Source: a virus
Direction: 5' to 3' (one strand)
Virus record (IMG/VR): IMGVR_UViG_3300031857_000625
Location: 1 to 36,206 of that record
DNA: 36,206 bases
In this document: piece by piece, positions 16,842 to 25,044 of the stretch
Position numbering within the stretch: the first letter of the stretch is position 1
Layout: every line of letters begins with the position of its first letter
Notes under the pieces: generated by a model
Told to the model about the DNA's origin: nothing
The model's database searches: none
What the model saw: the letters and a program-made list of their open reading frames with translations, nothing else
Made by a program: the position numbers and the translations under genes

Positions 16842-17123
16842 TTAACAGTTCCACTTTCTCAAAGACTTATTAATCCTTGAGTTAGGATCATTAGCTGTCT
16901 TAGAGCTTGTTAGTTTCTTCTTCATACCAGACATTCTAGCACAAAAAGATTTTCTTCTTTTAGCATCTTTACTATCTGGAGCAAGTTTTGATGGTTTAGT
17001 AGTCACAGCAGTTTTAAGTTTACTTCCTGGATTAGCTTTTCTATATGATGCTACTCCTTTTGCATTAAGACCTCCTGATAGATTCTTACCTTCTTTTCTT
17101 TGCCATGCTGGAGACTTTGCCAT
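16842..17123 (-). CDS. DUF6321-like small basic protein
   Basis: A 93-residue protein recognisable by PAWQRKEGKNLSGGLNAKG, ASYRKANPGSKLK, then RRKSFCARMSGMKKKLTSSK and ANDPNSRINKSLRKWNC. This sequence pattern is widespread in marine and Bacteroidota phages and in some bacteria and is, as I recall, the family DUF6321; its function is unknown. It is extremely basic, with cysteines only in FCARM and at the C-terminus. It lies between two other basic genes with two- and eleven-base gaps. Conservation across unrelated phages and high charge suggest nucleic-acid binding, possibly packaged with the genome. Family recognition is good; function is inference. Confidence 0.72.
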   Translation of the reverse strand: MAKSPAWQRKEGKNLSGGLNAKGVASYRKANPGSKLKTAVTTKPSKLAPDSKDAKRRKSFCARMSGMKKKLTSSKTANDPNSRINKSLRKWNC

Positions 17124-17125
17124 AA

Positions 17126-17464
17126 CTATGCTTTTTTAACTCTTCTTCCCATTCCTACTTTAGATTTCTCAGCCTTCTTAGCTGCTAGTTTAGAAGGGGT
17201 TAATTCATATTTTGTTTTAGGTGTATCCTTAGATACTTTCCTTGTTGGCCGGCAGTATTCATTTTTACCACCGGCTCCACAAGGTTTACCAGATTTTGTA
17301 TCTTGCCACTTTTCTGCTTGCCATCTTTTTAAGTCTGATCCTGCTTTTGTTTTTCTAACATTACCAGAACCTTTCCTACATTTAGCAATAGCTTGAGAAG
17401 CCCTTGCTGAAGGAAACACAGCATACTGCGCTTTTACTTTACTATAGCATGCATCTTTTGGCAT
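17126..17464 (-). CDS. DUF5872-like small basic protein
   Basis: A 112-residue protein with the pattern CYSKVKAQYAVFPSARASQA followed by IAKCRKGSGNVRK, then LKRWQAEKWQDTKSGKPCG, YCRPTRKVSKDTPKT and YELTPSKLAAKKAEK. Such proteins occur in phages and in large DNA viruses of eukaryotes; I recall them as DUF5872-like, function unknown. Cysteines at about 6, 29, 61 and 70 could form disulfides or bind a metal. The rest is Lys/Arg-rich. It is part of the six-gene basic cluster, next to the DUF6321-like gene. Packaging with viral DNA is a reasonable but unproven guess. Confidence 0.68.
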   Translation of the reverse strand: MPKDACYSKVKAQYAVFPSARASQAIAKCRKGSGNVRKTKAGSDLKRWQAEKWQDTKSGKPCGAGGKNEYCRPTRKVSKDTPKTKYELTPSKLAAKKAEKSKVGMGRRVKKA

Positions 17465-17469
17465 AGCAT

Positions 17470-18195
17470 TTATTTTTTACGACCCATTTTTTTAACAGTA
17501 GTTTTAACCATACCGCCTTTTTTCTTGATGCCTTTATAACCTCCTTTTGCTTGCATTTCTGCAACTTTTTTTCTTTCAGCAGATTTAGCTGCAGATTCTT
17601 TTTGAGATTTAATTTTAGCTTGTGCTTCTTTGGCTCTAATGATGGCCATATCTTTGTCAAGAATTCTTTGTTCTGCTACAGTTCTATTTTGTGATCCAGT
17701 TCCTGTACCACGTCCAAATATATCACCTGTCTCTCTTGCTTTAATAGCAGCTGCTCTTTGTCTTGTATCAAGTTCATCATACATTCCTTTTGCAGGACTG
17801 ATAGATGCTTTACCAAGAGCTTTCATTGCTTTGCCTTCAGCTTTCATAGCTTGACCTTTTGCTTTCATTGCCGCTCCTTCTTTTTTAAGTTGAGCACCAG
17901 TTTTACCACCGTTTTGATATTTTTTAGAAACTCTTTCTTTTTTAATTTCAGCAGCTCTATTTACTCTTGACTTAAGACTAGTAAGCATTTCAGGATTCAT
18001 ATTTTGAATCTGACCTTTTTTTGTTCGGTAATTAATTAAGTCCTGAGCAGTTTCAGCTTTTTTTAAAAATTGATCTTGACCAACTTTCTTCATTGCTGTT
18101 CCTTGCATTTTCATAGTTTGGCCTTTAGCTTTCATAGCTTGACCTTCTTTTTTAAGTTGAGCACCACTCTTAAGTGGTTTCTTTGGTGTTTGCAT
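17470..18195 (-). CDS. Basic coiled-coil protein with duplicated KKEGxAMKAKG repeat
   Basis: A 241-residue Lys/Ala-rich protein containing two copies of a heptad-like repeat block: residues about 11-39 (GAQLKKEGQAMKAKGQTMK, then MQGTAMKKVG) and about 101-129 (GAQLKKEGAAMKAKGQAMK, then AEGKAMKALG). Each block repeats A-M-K-x-x-G every seven residues, so it should form an amphipathic helix with regular Gly positions. Between the blocks is a helical linker; afterwards comes a Ala/Lys/Arg-rich coil (KIKSQKESAAKSAERKKVAE) and the GG-rich end KKKGGMVKTTVKKMGRKK. Three GG sites (NGGKTG, AKGGYKG, KKGGMVK) link it to its neighbours. It is the first gene of the basic cluster after the capsid region. 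A virion-internal DNA-binding role is inferred. Confidence 0.57.
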   Translation of the reverse strand: MQTPKKPLKSGAQLKKEGQAMKAKGQTMKMQGTAMKKVGQDQFLKKAETAQDLINYRTKKGQIQNMNPEMLTSLKSRVNRAAEIKKERVSKKYQNGGKTGAQLKKEGAAMKAKGQAMKAEGKAMKALGKASISPAKGMYDELDTRQRAAAIKARETGDIFGRGTGTGSQNRTVAEQRILDKDMAIIRAKEAQAKIKSQKESAAKSAERKKVAEMQAKGGYKGIKKKGGMVKTTVKKMGRKK

Positions 18196-18206
18196 TTTAT
18201 TTTAGT

Positions 18207-19223
18207 TTAAGAATTCCAAAATTTCTCACAGGCTTTGTTGAGATCTCCAAGAACATCTTCATTTAAAGGGTTCTTTAAGTACTCAACTACATCTGACACG
18301 TTTCTTCCTAATAATGCATTAGTCTTAGCATGATAGATGTAACCATCAGCCTTATTAATAATATACTTAAAAAATACGGAATCTCTAACAATTGATTTAA
18401 TTTTTAGTGTTTCCATATCCATATTTACAGCTTCAAGGAAAGACTTAGCTGCTCTTTCTTTGTTGCTTTCAACTCCCTCTCCATTAATGTACAAGTCCAT
18501 ATTCTCATACATAACATCATTAGGTGTTGACTTTCTATATTGTGTACTGTTACCATCTACTACTTTAGCTACATAGAATAGTTTAGTACTGTTCTTGTCA
18601 AATAATTTCTGAAGTTCAGAAAGTGCTTTGTTACGCATTTTCTTGTATTCAGTTCTTGCAACAACTGTCTGTTCTTGTTTGTCTAAGTAAAACTTAGGAG
18701 GAACAGCTCTTGATCTTGCATCATCAAAACTTTTTGCTACAATAGAAAAACCACCAGCTTCAATAGCATGAAGTTTAATTCTATCATATGGATCATTAGG
18801 ATCTAAAAATACAGGTTCATTACCACAGGCAATATTAATTCTATTCCAGAAATCTTTATTGTCTGGCTTAAGTAATTTTACTTGATTCCAGAACTGAGGA
18901 TCCTCAATATCTAAAACATTTGCAGCTAACTCTTTCTCAAGTTCTGCTACAGCAGTTCTAATTTCTCTAATTCTAGCTTGTCTATCTTCAGCTTGAAGAA
19001 GTTTAATCTCTGGTGCAAATTCATTTAGACCAGTAAGATATCTAATAACTCCATTTTGCTCAAGACAAGCAAGTTGTTCAAAGTGCTTAACTCCATCATA
19101 TAGAGATAAGCCATAATTTTCCAATCCCATATTAGAGACTGAGTTGTCAAAGAACGGACGGACTGCAATAGCTGTTTGTTTTACTCTGCCTCCACCGGTT
19201 TCTACCATTGTGAAATTTTCCAT
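18207..19223 (-). CDS. Conserved virion structural protein downstream of MCP
   Basis: A 338-residue soluble protein, helical in the middle (KLLQAEDRQARIREIRTAVA, about 94-113) and mixed elsewhere, with segments VRPFFDNSVSNMGLENYGLS, PNDPYDRIKLHAIEAGGFSI and RSRAVPPKFYLDK. Location immediately after the MCP gene and its terminator matches a conserved crAss-like structural gene. Its start is confirmed by the leader AACCAACAAAA directly upstream, which is present twice (19224-19254). No enzyme motif is visible. It may be a capsid-associated or connector protein; I cannot be more precise. Confidence 0.6.
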   Translation of the reverse strand: MENFTMVETGGGRVKQTAIAVRPFFDNSVSNMGLENYGLSLYDGVKHFEQLACLEQNGVIRYLTGLNEFAPEIKLLQAEDRQARIREIRTAVAELEKELAANVLDIEDPQFWNQVKLLKPDNKDFWNRINIACGNEPVFLDPNDPYDRIKLHAIEAGGFSIVAKSFDDARSRAVPPKFYLDKQEQTVVARTEYKKMRNKALSELQKLFDKNSTKLFYVAKVVDGNSTQYRKSTPNDVMYENMDLYINGEGVESNKERAAKSFLEAVNMDMETLKIKSIVRDSVFFKYIINKADGYIYHAKTNALLGRNVSDVVEYLKNPLNEDVLGDLNKACEKFWNS

Positions 19224-19254
19224 GTTTTGTTGGTTTTATTTTTTGTTGGTTAAA
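19224..19254 (-). promoter_or_regulatory. Tandem AACCAACAAAA leader before the 18207-19223 gene
   Basis: On the minus strand two copies of TTAACCAACAAAAAA / AAAACCAACAAAA lie in the 31 bases before the ATG at 19223. The same motif precedes the starts at 22205 and 11275 and overlaps the first codons of the genes starting at 22205 and 30204. It may be a translation-initiation enhancer in a host that lacks strong Shine-Dalgarno use. Confidence 0.45.
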
Positions 19255-19261
19255 TATAAAG

Positions 19262-19290
19262 AAAAAAAGGGAGGAGTTTCCCCCTCCCTC
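19262..19290 (-). terminator. Rho-independent terminator after the major capsid gene
   Basis: On the minus strand GGGAGG (19283-19288) pairs with CCTCCC (19269-19274) around a G/A-rich loop, and seven Ts follow. It lies 17 bases downstream of the MCP stop codon. Confidence 0.82.
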
Positions 19291-19306
19291 TCCTTTCTAG
19301 TTTAGA

Positions 19307-20923
19307 TTAGAATGATCCACCTGTTACAGGGTTTCTCATAACAATTTTCAACACTTTAGTTGGGTCTTTAACCCAGATAGCTGGCATTGTTTGGCTCATC
19401 ATTACACGGTAACCATTGAACTGACCAGAAGACTGGAAGCCTTGGCTACGTCCCATGTAGTCCATAGTACCATTTTGATACCACCACTTCAATTGGTTAT
19501 CCCAAGACAATTTCAACAAGAAGATGTTGTCATTAGTATTGTCAGTGATGTCAAAGATAATGAATGAGTAAGAAGATAATGGGAAACCATCTACAATTGG
19601 GTTCTCAATATCATTTGTATGAACATTGTCAAATGCTGGGTTAAGAACAAACTTAACATTTGCCAAGAATGGGATTACATATGAAGTATATGCAAAACCA
19701 AAGTTCAAGTCCATACCTTTACCAGTGATTGCACCGATGTCAGCAGCCTGAATAAGAAGACCTGAAGAGATAGCCTCTTGTTTGATAGCCTCATTAACCA
19801 TTCTCATACCACCCATACCAGTTTGTACAATCAAGCTGCGTTTTGGATCTGGTCCTTGGAACTCAACCTTACCATTGAAGAAGTTGTAGATCTCAGAACG
19901 GAACAAGTCAAGTGTGAAGTTGTTTTTGTTGTATACTCTTTTGAATGAGTTATCCAACTGCTTCCAAAGACCCACAGACAATCTAACATCATCTGGACCA
20001 TCTTGACGAACTCTACCACCATGACCCCACATTAAGTAAGTCTCAATGTCAATTGCAATTTTTGACAAGTGAGCAGCTTCCATGTTAGTTAAGAAAGTAC
20101 GTGACAAGTTACCGTTGTCAAATGCTTTTTTAACAGAGTCTTTACCCATTACTTTAACCATGTCTTCCAAAGAAGTAATTGATGGATCCATAGTTTTGTC
20201 AAATGATCTCCAGATCTCAGTTACAGGAACTGTACCATCTGCATTCATTCCACCTTTGATCATCAAGTCAGCACGGCTAGAGATAGAGTAGTGTACGTGA
20301 GCTTCTGCACCACCTACGTAGTTGTAGAATTCACGGAAACCTGCATTAGTGATGATGTCAGAGAATCTTTCACCATACTCACCTCTTGCAGAACCTTTAC
20401 GGAATACTTTAGTACCGTTAGCAAGGTATCTGTTTTCAATGAACTTATAGTTGTCATTGTTTACCAACTGAACTGTATAGATATAACCATCACCTAATGG
20501 AAGAATGTCTTCCTGAGTAATGTACATCTCAACACCGTTGTATTTGTCATAAGTAATGATGTCACCATGACCAAATTCTCTTTTGTTGAGTTTGATACGG
20601 AATGTAGTACCATCAACACCTTTGAACTCATTGTTTGGTTCAACATCTTCTACAATGTAAGGAAGGTCAATAGAAACAGGTGTTTGCCATCTGTATTCCC
20701 CACGTGCGTTATCTACCATGATAACATTTTTGCCACCAAATGAAGACATCTGATAAAGAGGCATTTCAACTTTTTGAGCCATAGCCCATAGATCCACTGG
20801 ACCAAGGTCCATTGGCTCTGCATCTTTCAGCATATTCACCAAGTGGTAAGAATCCACATGGGAACTTGCATTGTAAGCGGTATCCCTGAGGAATATACCA
20901 TTGTTCATTACTGGAGTTGCCAT
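19307..20923 (-). CDS. Major capsid protein (crAss-like, HK97-fold expected)
   Basis: A 538-residue protein in the position expected for the crAss-like major capsid protein: after portal and scaffold candidate and before a dedicated terminator. The N-terminal arm (about 1-70) is followed by an E-loop-like segment with charged residues (GGKNVIMVDNARGEYRWQTP) and a central P-domain-like helix region (SITSLEDMVKVMGKDSVKKA, about 240-270). The C-terminus has GRSQGFQSSGQFNGYRVMMS and ends VMRNPVTGGSF. Arginine codons are often CGT and the base composition is slightly richer in G/C than neighbours, as for a very highly expressed gene. No other gene in the window fits the capsid role. HK97 fold is established for Crassvirales MCPs but is not directly readable from the sequence. 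Confidence 0.85.
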   Translation of the reverse strand: MATPVMNNGIFLRDTAYNASSHVDSYHLVNMLKDAEPMDLGPVDLWAMAQKVEMPLYQMSSFGGKNVIMVDNARGEYRWQTPVSIDLPYIVEDVEPNNEFKGVDGTTFRIKLNKREFGHGDIITYDKYNGVEMYITQEDILPLGDGYIYTVQLVNNDNYKFIENRYLANGTKVFRKGSARGEYGERFSDIITNAGFREFYNYVGGAEAHVHYSISSRADLMIKGGMNADGTVPVTEIWRSFDKTMDPSITSLEDMVKVMGKDSVKKAFDNGNLSRTFLTNMEAAHLSKIAIDIETYLMWGHGGRVRQDGPDDVRLSVGLWKQLDNSFKRVYNKNNFTLDLFRSEIYNFFNGKVEFQGPDPKRSLIVQTGMGGMRMVNEAIKQEAISSGLLIQAADIGAITGKGMDLNFGFAYTSYVIPFLANVKFVLNPAFDNVHTNDIENPIVDGFPLSSYSFIIFDITDNTNDNIFLLKLSWDNQLKWWYQNGTMDYMGRSQGFQSSGQFNGYRVMMSQTMPAIWVKDPTKVLKIVMRNPVTGGSF

Positions 20924-20951
20924 TGTATATATTAATTTAAATTGTTACTAA

Positions 20952-22205
20952 TTAAAATCTCTTGAACAAGTTATTTGGTCTAGAGAGTGTTCTTTGAGGT
21001 TTACTAGAAGGTGTTCTCTTCTGTTCTTGTTCCTCCATATGTGAAGAAGTAATTTTTCTTGCTTCTTCAGTTTTAAGCTGCCTTACTGTTTTTTCAATAG
21101 CTGCTTTACCACCTTGGTCTTTAATTCTAGTTTTATAACCATCCGGGTCTGCAAGCAACCAAAGAGCTTCAGCAATAAGGTCATGTCTTGGTTCTACAAA
21201 CTGATACTTTTCTAGAAGATGTCCTAATAAGTTAGTAGGCTTACCAGAAATAGATGGGTAATTGGGTTGAACTAATCCTGAGTAAAGTAAACTTTGAATT
21301 TTTTTATCAAGTTTTACACCACTCAATTCACCAATAGAAAGAGTATTATAAACACTATCTGTATATATTTTAGCAGCTTCTGCTTGTTGATGCTTCTTCT
21401 GTTCTTGAGCAGCAAGTTGTTGTGCAATTACAGATTCCTGCATTTTATCTAACTTTGGTTTAAACTGATTAGCTTTCTGCTCTAGTTTACCCATATCAGC
21501 CCAATCTTCAATTTCTGCTTCAATTTCTTCAGCAGTTCCAAATCTTGTAGCATGTAGATATTGTCTTGCAATTTCTGCTTGATCATATTCATCAGTTGGA
21601 TCAAGTTGTCTGATTTCTTCTACCTGTGCAAGTGTTCTGAATAAACCCTTAAGATCTTGTCCACCGTCAGCTACATATTTAGCTGCATATTGAAGTTCTT
21701 CTGGTAATGCTTCAAAGAATTCTCTTGGGGTATCTTGTCTAATTTTATTTTCTCTTTCTTGAAAGTTAGCTTCAAATAATTCTCTGAAATCTTTGGTAGT
21801 ATATTCTTCTAATGGTTTATCATCATCAAAAGGAATAAGTGTACCTTCTTCAATCATTTTTAATGCTAACTCAGAAAGACCAGACTTATCTACTTTTGGT
21901 CTTCCCTTGTTACCAGTTTCTTCTTCTTGAGTAATAAGATCATTAAGTTCATTAATGGTTTCTTCTACCTCAGCTTTCTTTTCTGGTGTATCTTCTTTTT
22001 TGTCATCAGTCTTGTCAAAGAACGACATGTCTACTGTTTCCTTAGAGAATACAGATTTAGTCTTTTCAGTTTCTTGGTCTTCTGGTAGCATTACACTTTC
22101 TGCGCCAGGCATTCCAAATAACTCATCAATGTTTACATCTACTTGACCTACCGTTGTAGAGTCTTGTACCTGAGTTTCCTCAAATGGTTTGTTGGTTTCT
22201 TCCAT
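20952..22205 (-). CDS. Acidic scaffold/capsid assembly protein candidate
   Basis: A 417-residue acidic, helical protein rich in Glu, Gln, Lys and Asp, with no Cys-rich or membrane segment. Its first 100 residues are highly acidic and disordered (DVNIDELFGMPGAESVM; EETINELNDLITQEEETG). The middle contains coiled-coil regions (LEQKANQFKPKLDKMQESVI; AQEQKKHQQAEAAKIYTD) and the C-terminus is basic (QKRTPSSKPQRTLSRPNNL), which suits capsid-shell binding. A gene of this kind between portal and MCP is typically the scaffolding protein. The motif AAACCAACAAA is found immediately before the ATG and again at codons 4-6. Confidence 0.68.
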   Translation of the reverse strand: MEETNKPFEETQVQDSTTVGQVDVNIDELFGMPGAESVMLPEDQETEKTKSVFSKETVDMSFFDKTDDKKEDTPEKKAEVEETINELNDLITQEEETGNKGRPKVDKSGLSELALKMIEEGTLIPFDDDKPLEEYTTKDFRELFEANFQERENKIRQDTPREFFEALPEELQYAAKYVADGGQDLKGLFRTLAQVEEIRQLDPTDEYDQAEIARQYLHATRFGTAEEIEAEIEDWADMGKLEQKANQFKPKLDKMQESVIAQQLAAQEQKKHQQAEAAKIYTDSVYNTLSIGELSGVKLDKKIQSLLYSGLVQPNYPSISGKPTNLLGHLLEKYQFVEPRHDLIAEALWLLADPDGYKTRIKDQGGKAAIEKTVRQLKTEEARKITSSHMEEQEQKRTPSSKPQRTLSRPNNLFKRF

Positions 22206-22294
22206 TTTTTGTTGGTTTTAGTTATAGAATAATATAGTAATAAACTTTTGAAATTTAAAATAATGCATGTAAAAAAATTGCCTTATATAGCTAC
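22206..22294 (-). promoter_or_regulatory. AT-rich leader with motif AAAACCAACAAAA and promoter-like TATATTAT
   Basis: This 89-base gap after the portal gene is about four-fifths A/T. On the minus strand it holds ACTATATTATTCTATAAC (22222-22239) and, directly before the ATG, AAAACCAACAAAAA. ACTATATTAT also precedes the virion gene starting at 13639. It could be the promoter for the scaffold and capsid genes; I see no hairpin terminator in it. Confidence 0.38.
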
Positions 22295-25039
22295 TTACTG
22301 TTGATTATTATTTTTACCATCATATTTATTCTTATTTTCTCTGGCAATTTCTAATTGTTTATCTGCTATTTCTCTTTGAACTTGTAGTTTTTCACGTTCA
22401 ATCTGATTCTTTTTATCTTGTTGAACATTTCTATTAGTCTCTTTTTCTCTCTGAAGTTGAGTCTGTTCTTTATACTGTTCAGTTTGTTTAATCTCTGTCA
22501 TAGCATCTCTATAGTCTGACATCATGTTTTGATTAACATCTGACATAGAACCATAACCAGCTGCTCTAATTTCTGCAACTAAGATATCTCTTTGTCTATC
22601 TTTTTCTTTCTCAGCCATTTGAGCATCAATCTTCATTTGCTCCATTTGTTGTTGAGCCTGAATTTGTTGTTCTTGCATTTGCTGTTGCTGTTGCATCTCT
22701 TGTTGTTTCATCTGCTGTTGTTTTTGCTCAGATGATTTTAATGCATTATTAAGTTGTGCAATAGAGTCAGATTGTACCACTTTACCAAGATCATAGATAG
22801 AAGCTCCGGTAGTATTATTTTGAAGAGCCATTTGTTTTAATTGCTCAAGAATAGCTCTATGGTTTGCAGTAGTAGTAGCAAAAATATTTAGATCTCTCAT
22901 TAAAAGATCTGTACCATTCATTTGGAAGTTTACACTTTCATCTGCTGTTGTAATATAAGATAGTCTAACAGAAGGATTGGTTGAATGATAATACTGAGCT
23001 AAGTCTGTACGCATTTGGTGTACTCTAGGCATTAAATAGTCACAGTGTTGGATAAAGAATACCTCTGTCTGTGCATATGATGCATTAACTGCTTGTTCTA
23101 CTCCGGTAGCAGTTTGTTGTGAAATCTGTTGTCCCATTCTTTGTGGGTTAACACCAATCACTTCATATGCTTGTTGTTTAAAGTAGTTAGCAAGGTTAAT
23201 CCTTGACATAAGTCTGTTTGTTTGCTCAAGGTCAAGTTTTTGGAAATGCTGAAAGTTTAATGCATTCTCTGTGTTTGTAATAGATGTATCAAGAGGAAGC
23301 ATTTGGAAATTCTTCATTGCCATATATGCTTTAGCATAATTACCTTTACCCCAGTCTTCACCAAGTGAATGTTTAGGTAATGTATTTTGGTCAAGCATAA
23401 TAATAGTACCAAGTTCATCTACTAAGATGTCTGCAATCTGATTGTTTACAATATTGTATCCAATCTGATATGGCTTCATTAAGTCAAGTAGTGCGGTAGA
23501 CTTAGTATTTCTATCTGAAAATACAGCACCTTCTACTGGAAGTTTACAACCATAAAGACTTGAATCACCTTTAAACTGAAACTTAAGTGGTCCAATTTTT
23601 TGTTTATTTACACCAATGTACATTGGAGTTAATCCACCTGGATTATTCATACCCCAGTAACTTGGAATGTTAGGTCCAATTTTTACACCACCCCATACCT
23701 CATTGATCCAGATCCAGTCTACATGCTCACCATAAATAACAGTCTCTTTTGTTTTATTTTTAAAGAGTCTTGTATCATATTGTGGTTTAACACTTACTTT
23801 ATAGTGTTCATCTACAATCTCAGTAATAACTTCACCACTTTCTTCAATCTTAGTAAGATGTCCTACTTTTCTTTGTGACTTCCAGTAACATGTTGTTACT
23901 CTTAAAAGATATGCAACACCATTATTTACATAGTCTTCACCTTCAGAAAGAATTTGTTGTACAATATCACCACCATCATATACGGATCCTGCCATAGCAG
24001 ATGTGTATTGTCTATAACCTAATGATGGCATATTGACATTCCAGTCATGAGATTTAGTAGCATCATAGAATGTACCATCATTTTGATATCCACCAACTGT
24101 ATAACCAGCAGCTCTAATTGGATAGATTGCTTCTAATGCAGCTAACTGTTCTTCATTCATTAAGTAACCATACTTATCAATAACATCTGCTGCTGTAAGC
24201 ATGTCTGTTTTACCAACCCAGTTTGCTTGAGAAATGTATCTAGCATCTGGAGACTTATGATAAAAACAAATTACTGGATTCCACAATTCTACTTGGTAGT
24301 CATCCTCCATCATATGGAAATGCCAGAACTCTCTATCTGTAATAAGTGAATCTCTAAATGCTCTTTCTTCTAACTCATCCATCTTAAATCTTTCCACATC
24401 TACTTTATGTTGATGTGTAGCCCATTCTTCAATCATAGATCTGTAATCTTTTTTGAAGTAGGATTCAATTTCTGGAAGAGTCTTAAGATTTTCTGTAGAT
24501 AACTGTTGTTGTGCTTCTTCAGAATTAGGATCTAAACCATTAGCAAGAAGTTGTGCTTGTATTTTTACTGCTGCATTTTGAAGTAATACATCTTCAATTG
24601 CTGCTCTTTTTTGTTCTAATAACTCATTGTATGAATACTCATCTACTGCTCTATAGGTAAGTTTAGTAGATCTCTTAGCAAATTCAGCTACAAGAACATT
24701 AATAACATTTGGGATAATAGGATAAAACTTTAGTTCTAATGCAGAAATGTCATCTTGAACTAATGTTTCTACTATATCTCTATACTCATTATTTGTTTCT
24801 ACTATGTAATCAGATCTATCAATAATACCTTTGGCAAGTTTGTAGTTCTTCATTAGTCTACGGGCATTCTTACGGATCTGTTTTAGTCCTTGCCACTCTA
24901 GCCAATCTAAATTCCATGCAGCCCACTCATCATCCTTTTCCTTACTAGGAATAAATTGCAAAGGCTGGGTAATAGTACCTATCTTATTATATTCAGCTTT
25001 GGCTCCTTTTTTTAACTGAAGGGCATTATATATTTGCAT
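22295..25039 (-). CDS. Portal protein (crAss-like)
   Basis: A 914-residue protein directly downstream of TerL (five-base gap), the usual place for the portal. The N-terminal part starts MQIYNALQLKKGAKAEYNKI and continues with helical and mixed segments (AELAKRSTKLTYRAV-type stretch near 115-130). The middle has WIWINEVWGGVKIGP, ADILVDELGTIIMLDQNTLP and ANYFKQQAYEVIGVNPQRMG, followed by GQQISQQTATGVEQAVNASY, the latter pattern being typical of large portal stem/wing regions. The C-terminal 150 residues are a Gln/Glu/Lys-rich coiled coil (QQQMKQQEMQQQQQMQEQQ) that could form the barrel. Size agrees with crAss-like portals (about 750-900). No other gene fits the portal role. Confidence 0.83.
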   Translation of the reverse strand: MQIYNALQLKKGAKAEYNKIGTITQPLQFIPSKEKDDEWAAWNLDWLEWQGLKQIRKNARRLMKNYKLAKGIIDRSDYIVETNNEYRDIVETLVQDDISALELKFYPIIPNVINVLVAEFAKRSTKLTYRAVDEYSYNELLEQKRAAIEDVLLQNAAVKIQAQLLANGLDPNSEEAQQQLSTENLKTLPEIESYFKKDYRSMIEEWATHQHKVDVERFKMDELEERAFRDSLITDREFWHFHMMEDDYQVELWNPVICFYHKSPDARYISQANWVGKTDMLTAADVIDKYGYLMNEEQLAALEAIYPIRAAGYTVGGYQNDGTFYDATKSHDWNVNMPSLGYRQYTSAMAGSVYDGGDIVQQILSEGEDYVNNGVAYLLRVTTCYWKSQRKVGHLTKIEESGEVITEIVDEHYKVSVKPQYDTRLFKNKTKETVIYGEHVDWIWINEVWGGVKIGPNIPSYWGMNNPGGLTPMYIGVNKQKIGPLKFQFKGDSSLYGCKLPVEGAVFSDRNTKSTALLDLMKPYQIGYNIVNNQIADILVDELGTIIMLDQNTLPKHSLGEDWGKGNYAKAYMAMKNFQMLPLDTSITNTENALNFQHFQKLDLEQTNRLMSRINLANYFKQQAYEVIGVNPQRMGQQISQQTATGVEQAVNASYAQTEVFFIQHCDYLMPRVHQMRTDLAQYYHSTNPSVRLSYITTADESVNFQMNGTDLLMRDLNIFATTTANHRAILEQLKQMALQNNTTGASIYDLGKVVQSDSIAQLNNALKSSEQKQQQMKQQEMQQQQQMQEQQIQAQQQMEQMKIDAQMAEKEKDRQRDILVAEIRAAGYGSMSDVNQNMMSDYRDAMTEIKQTEQYKEQTQLQREKETNRNVQQDKKNQIEREKLQVQREIADKQLEIARENKNKYDGKNNNQQ

Positions 25040-25044
25040 ATCCT

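Noticed and set aside
17442-17660. Minus-strand 72-codon Lys/Leu-rich frame
   Set aside because: Overlaps the repeat protein at 17470-18195 out of frame; the Lys/Leu bias follows from its A-rich codons.
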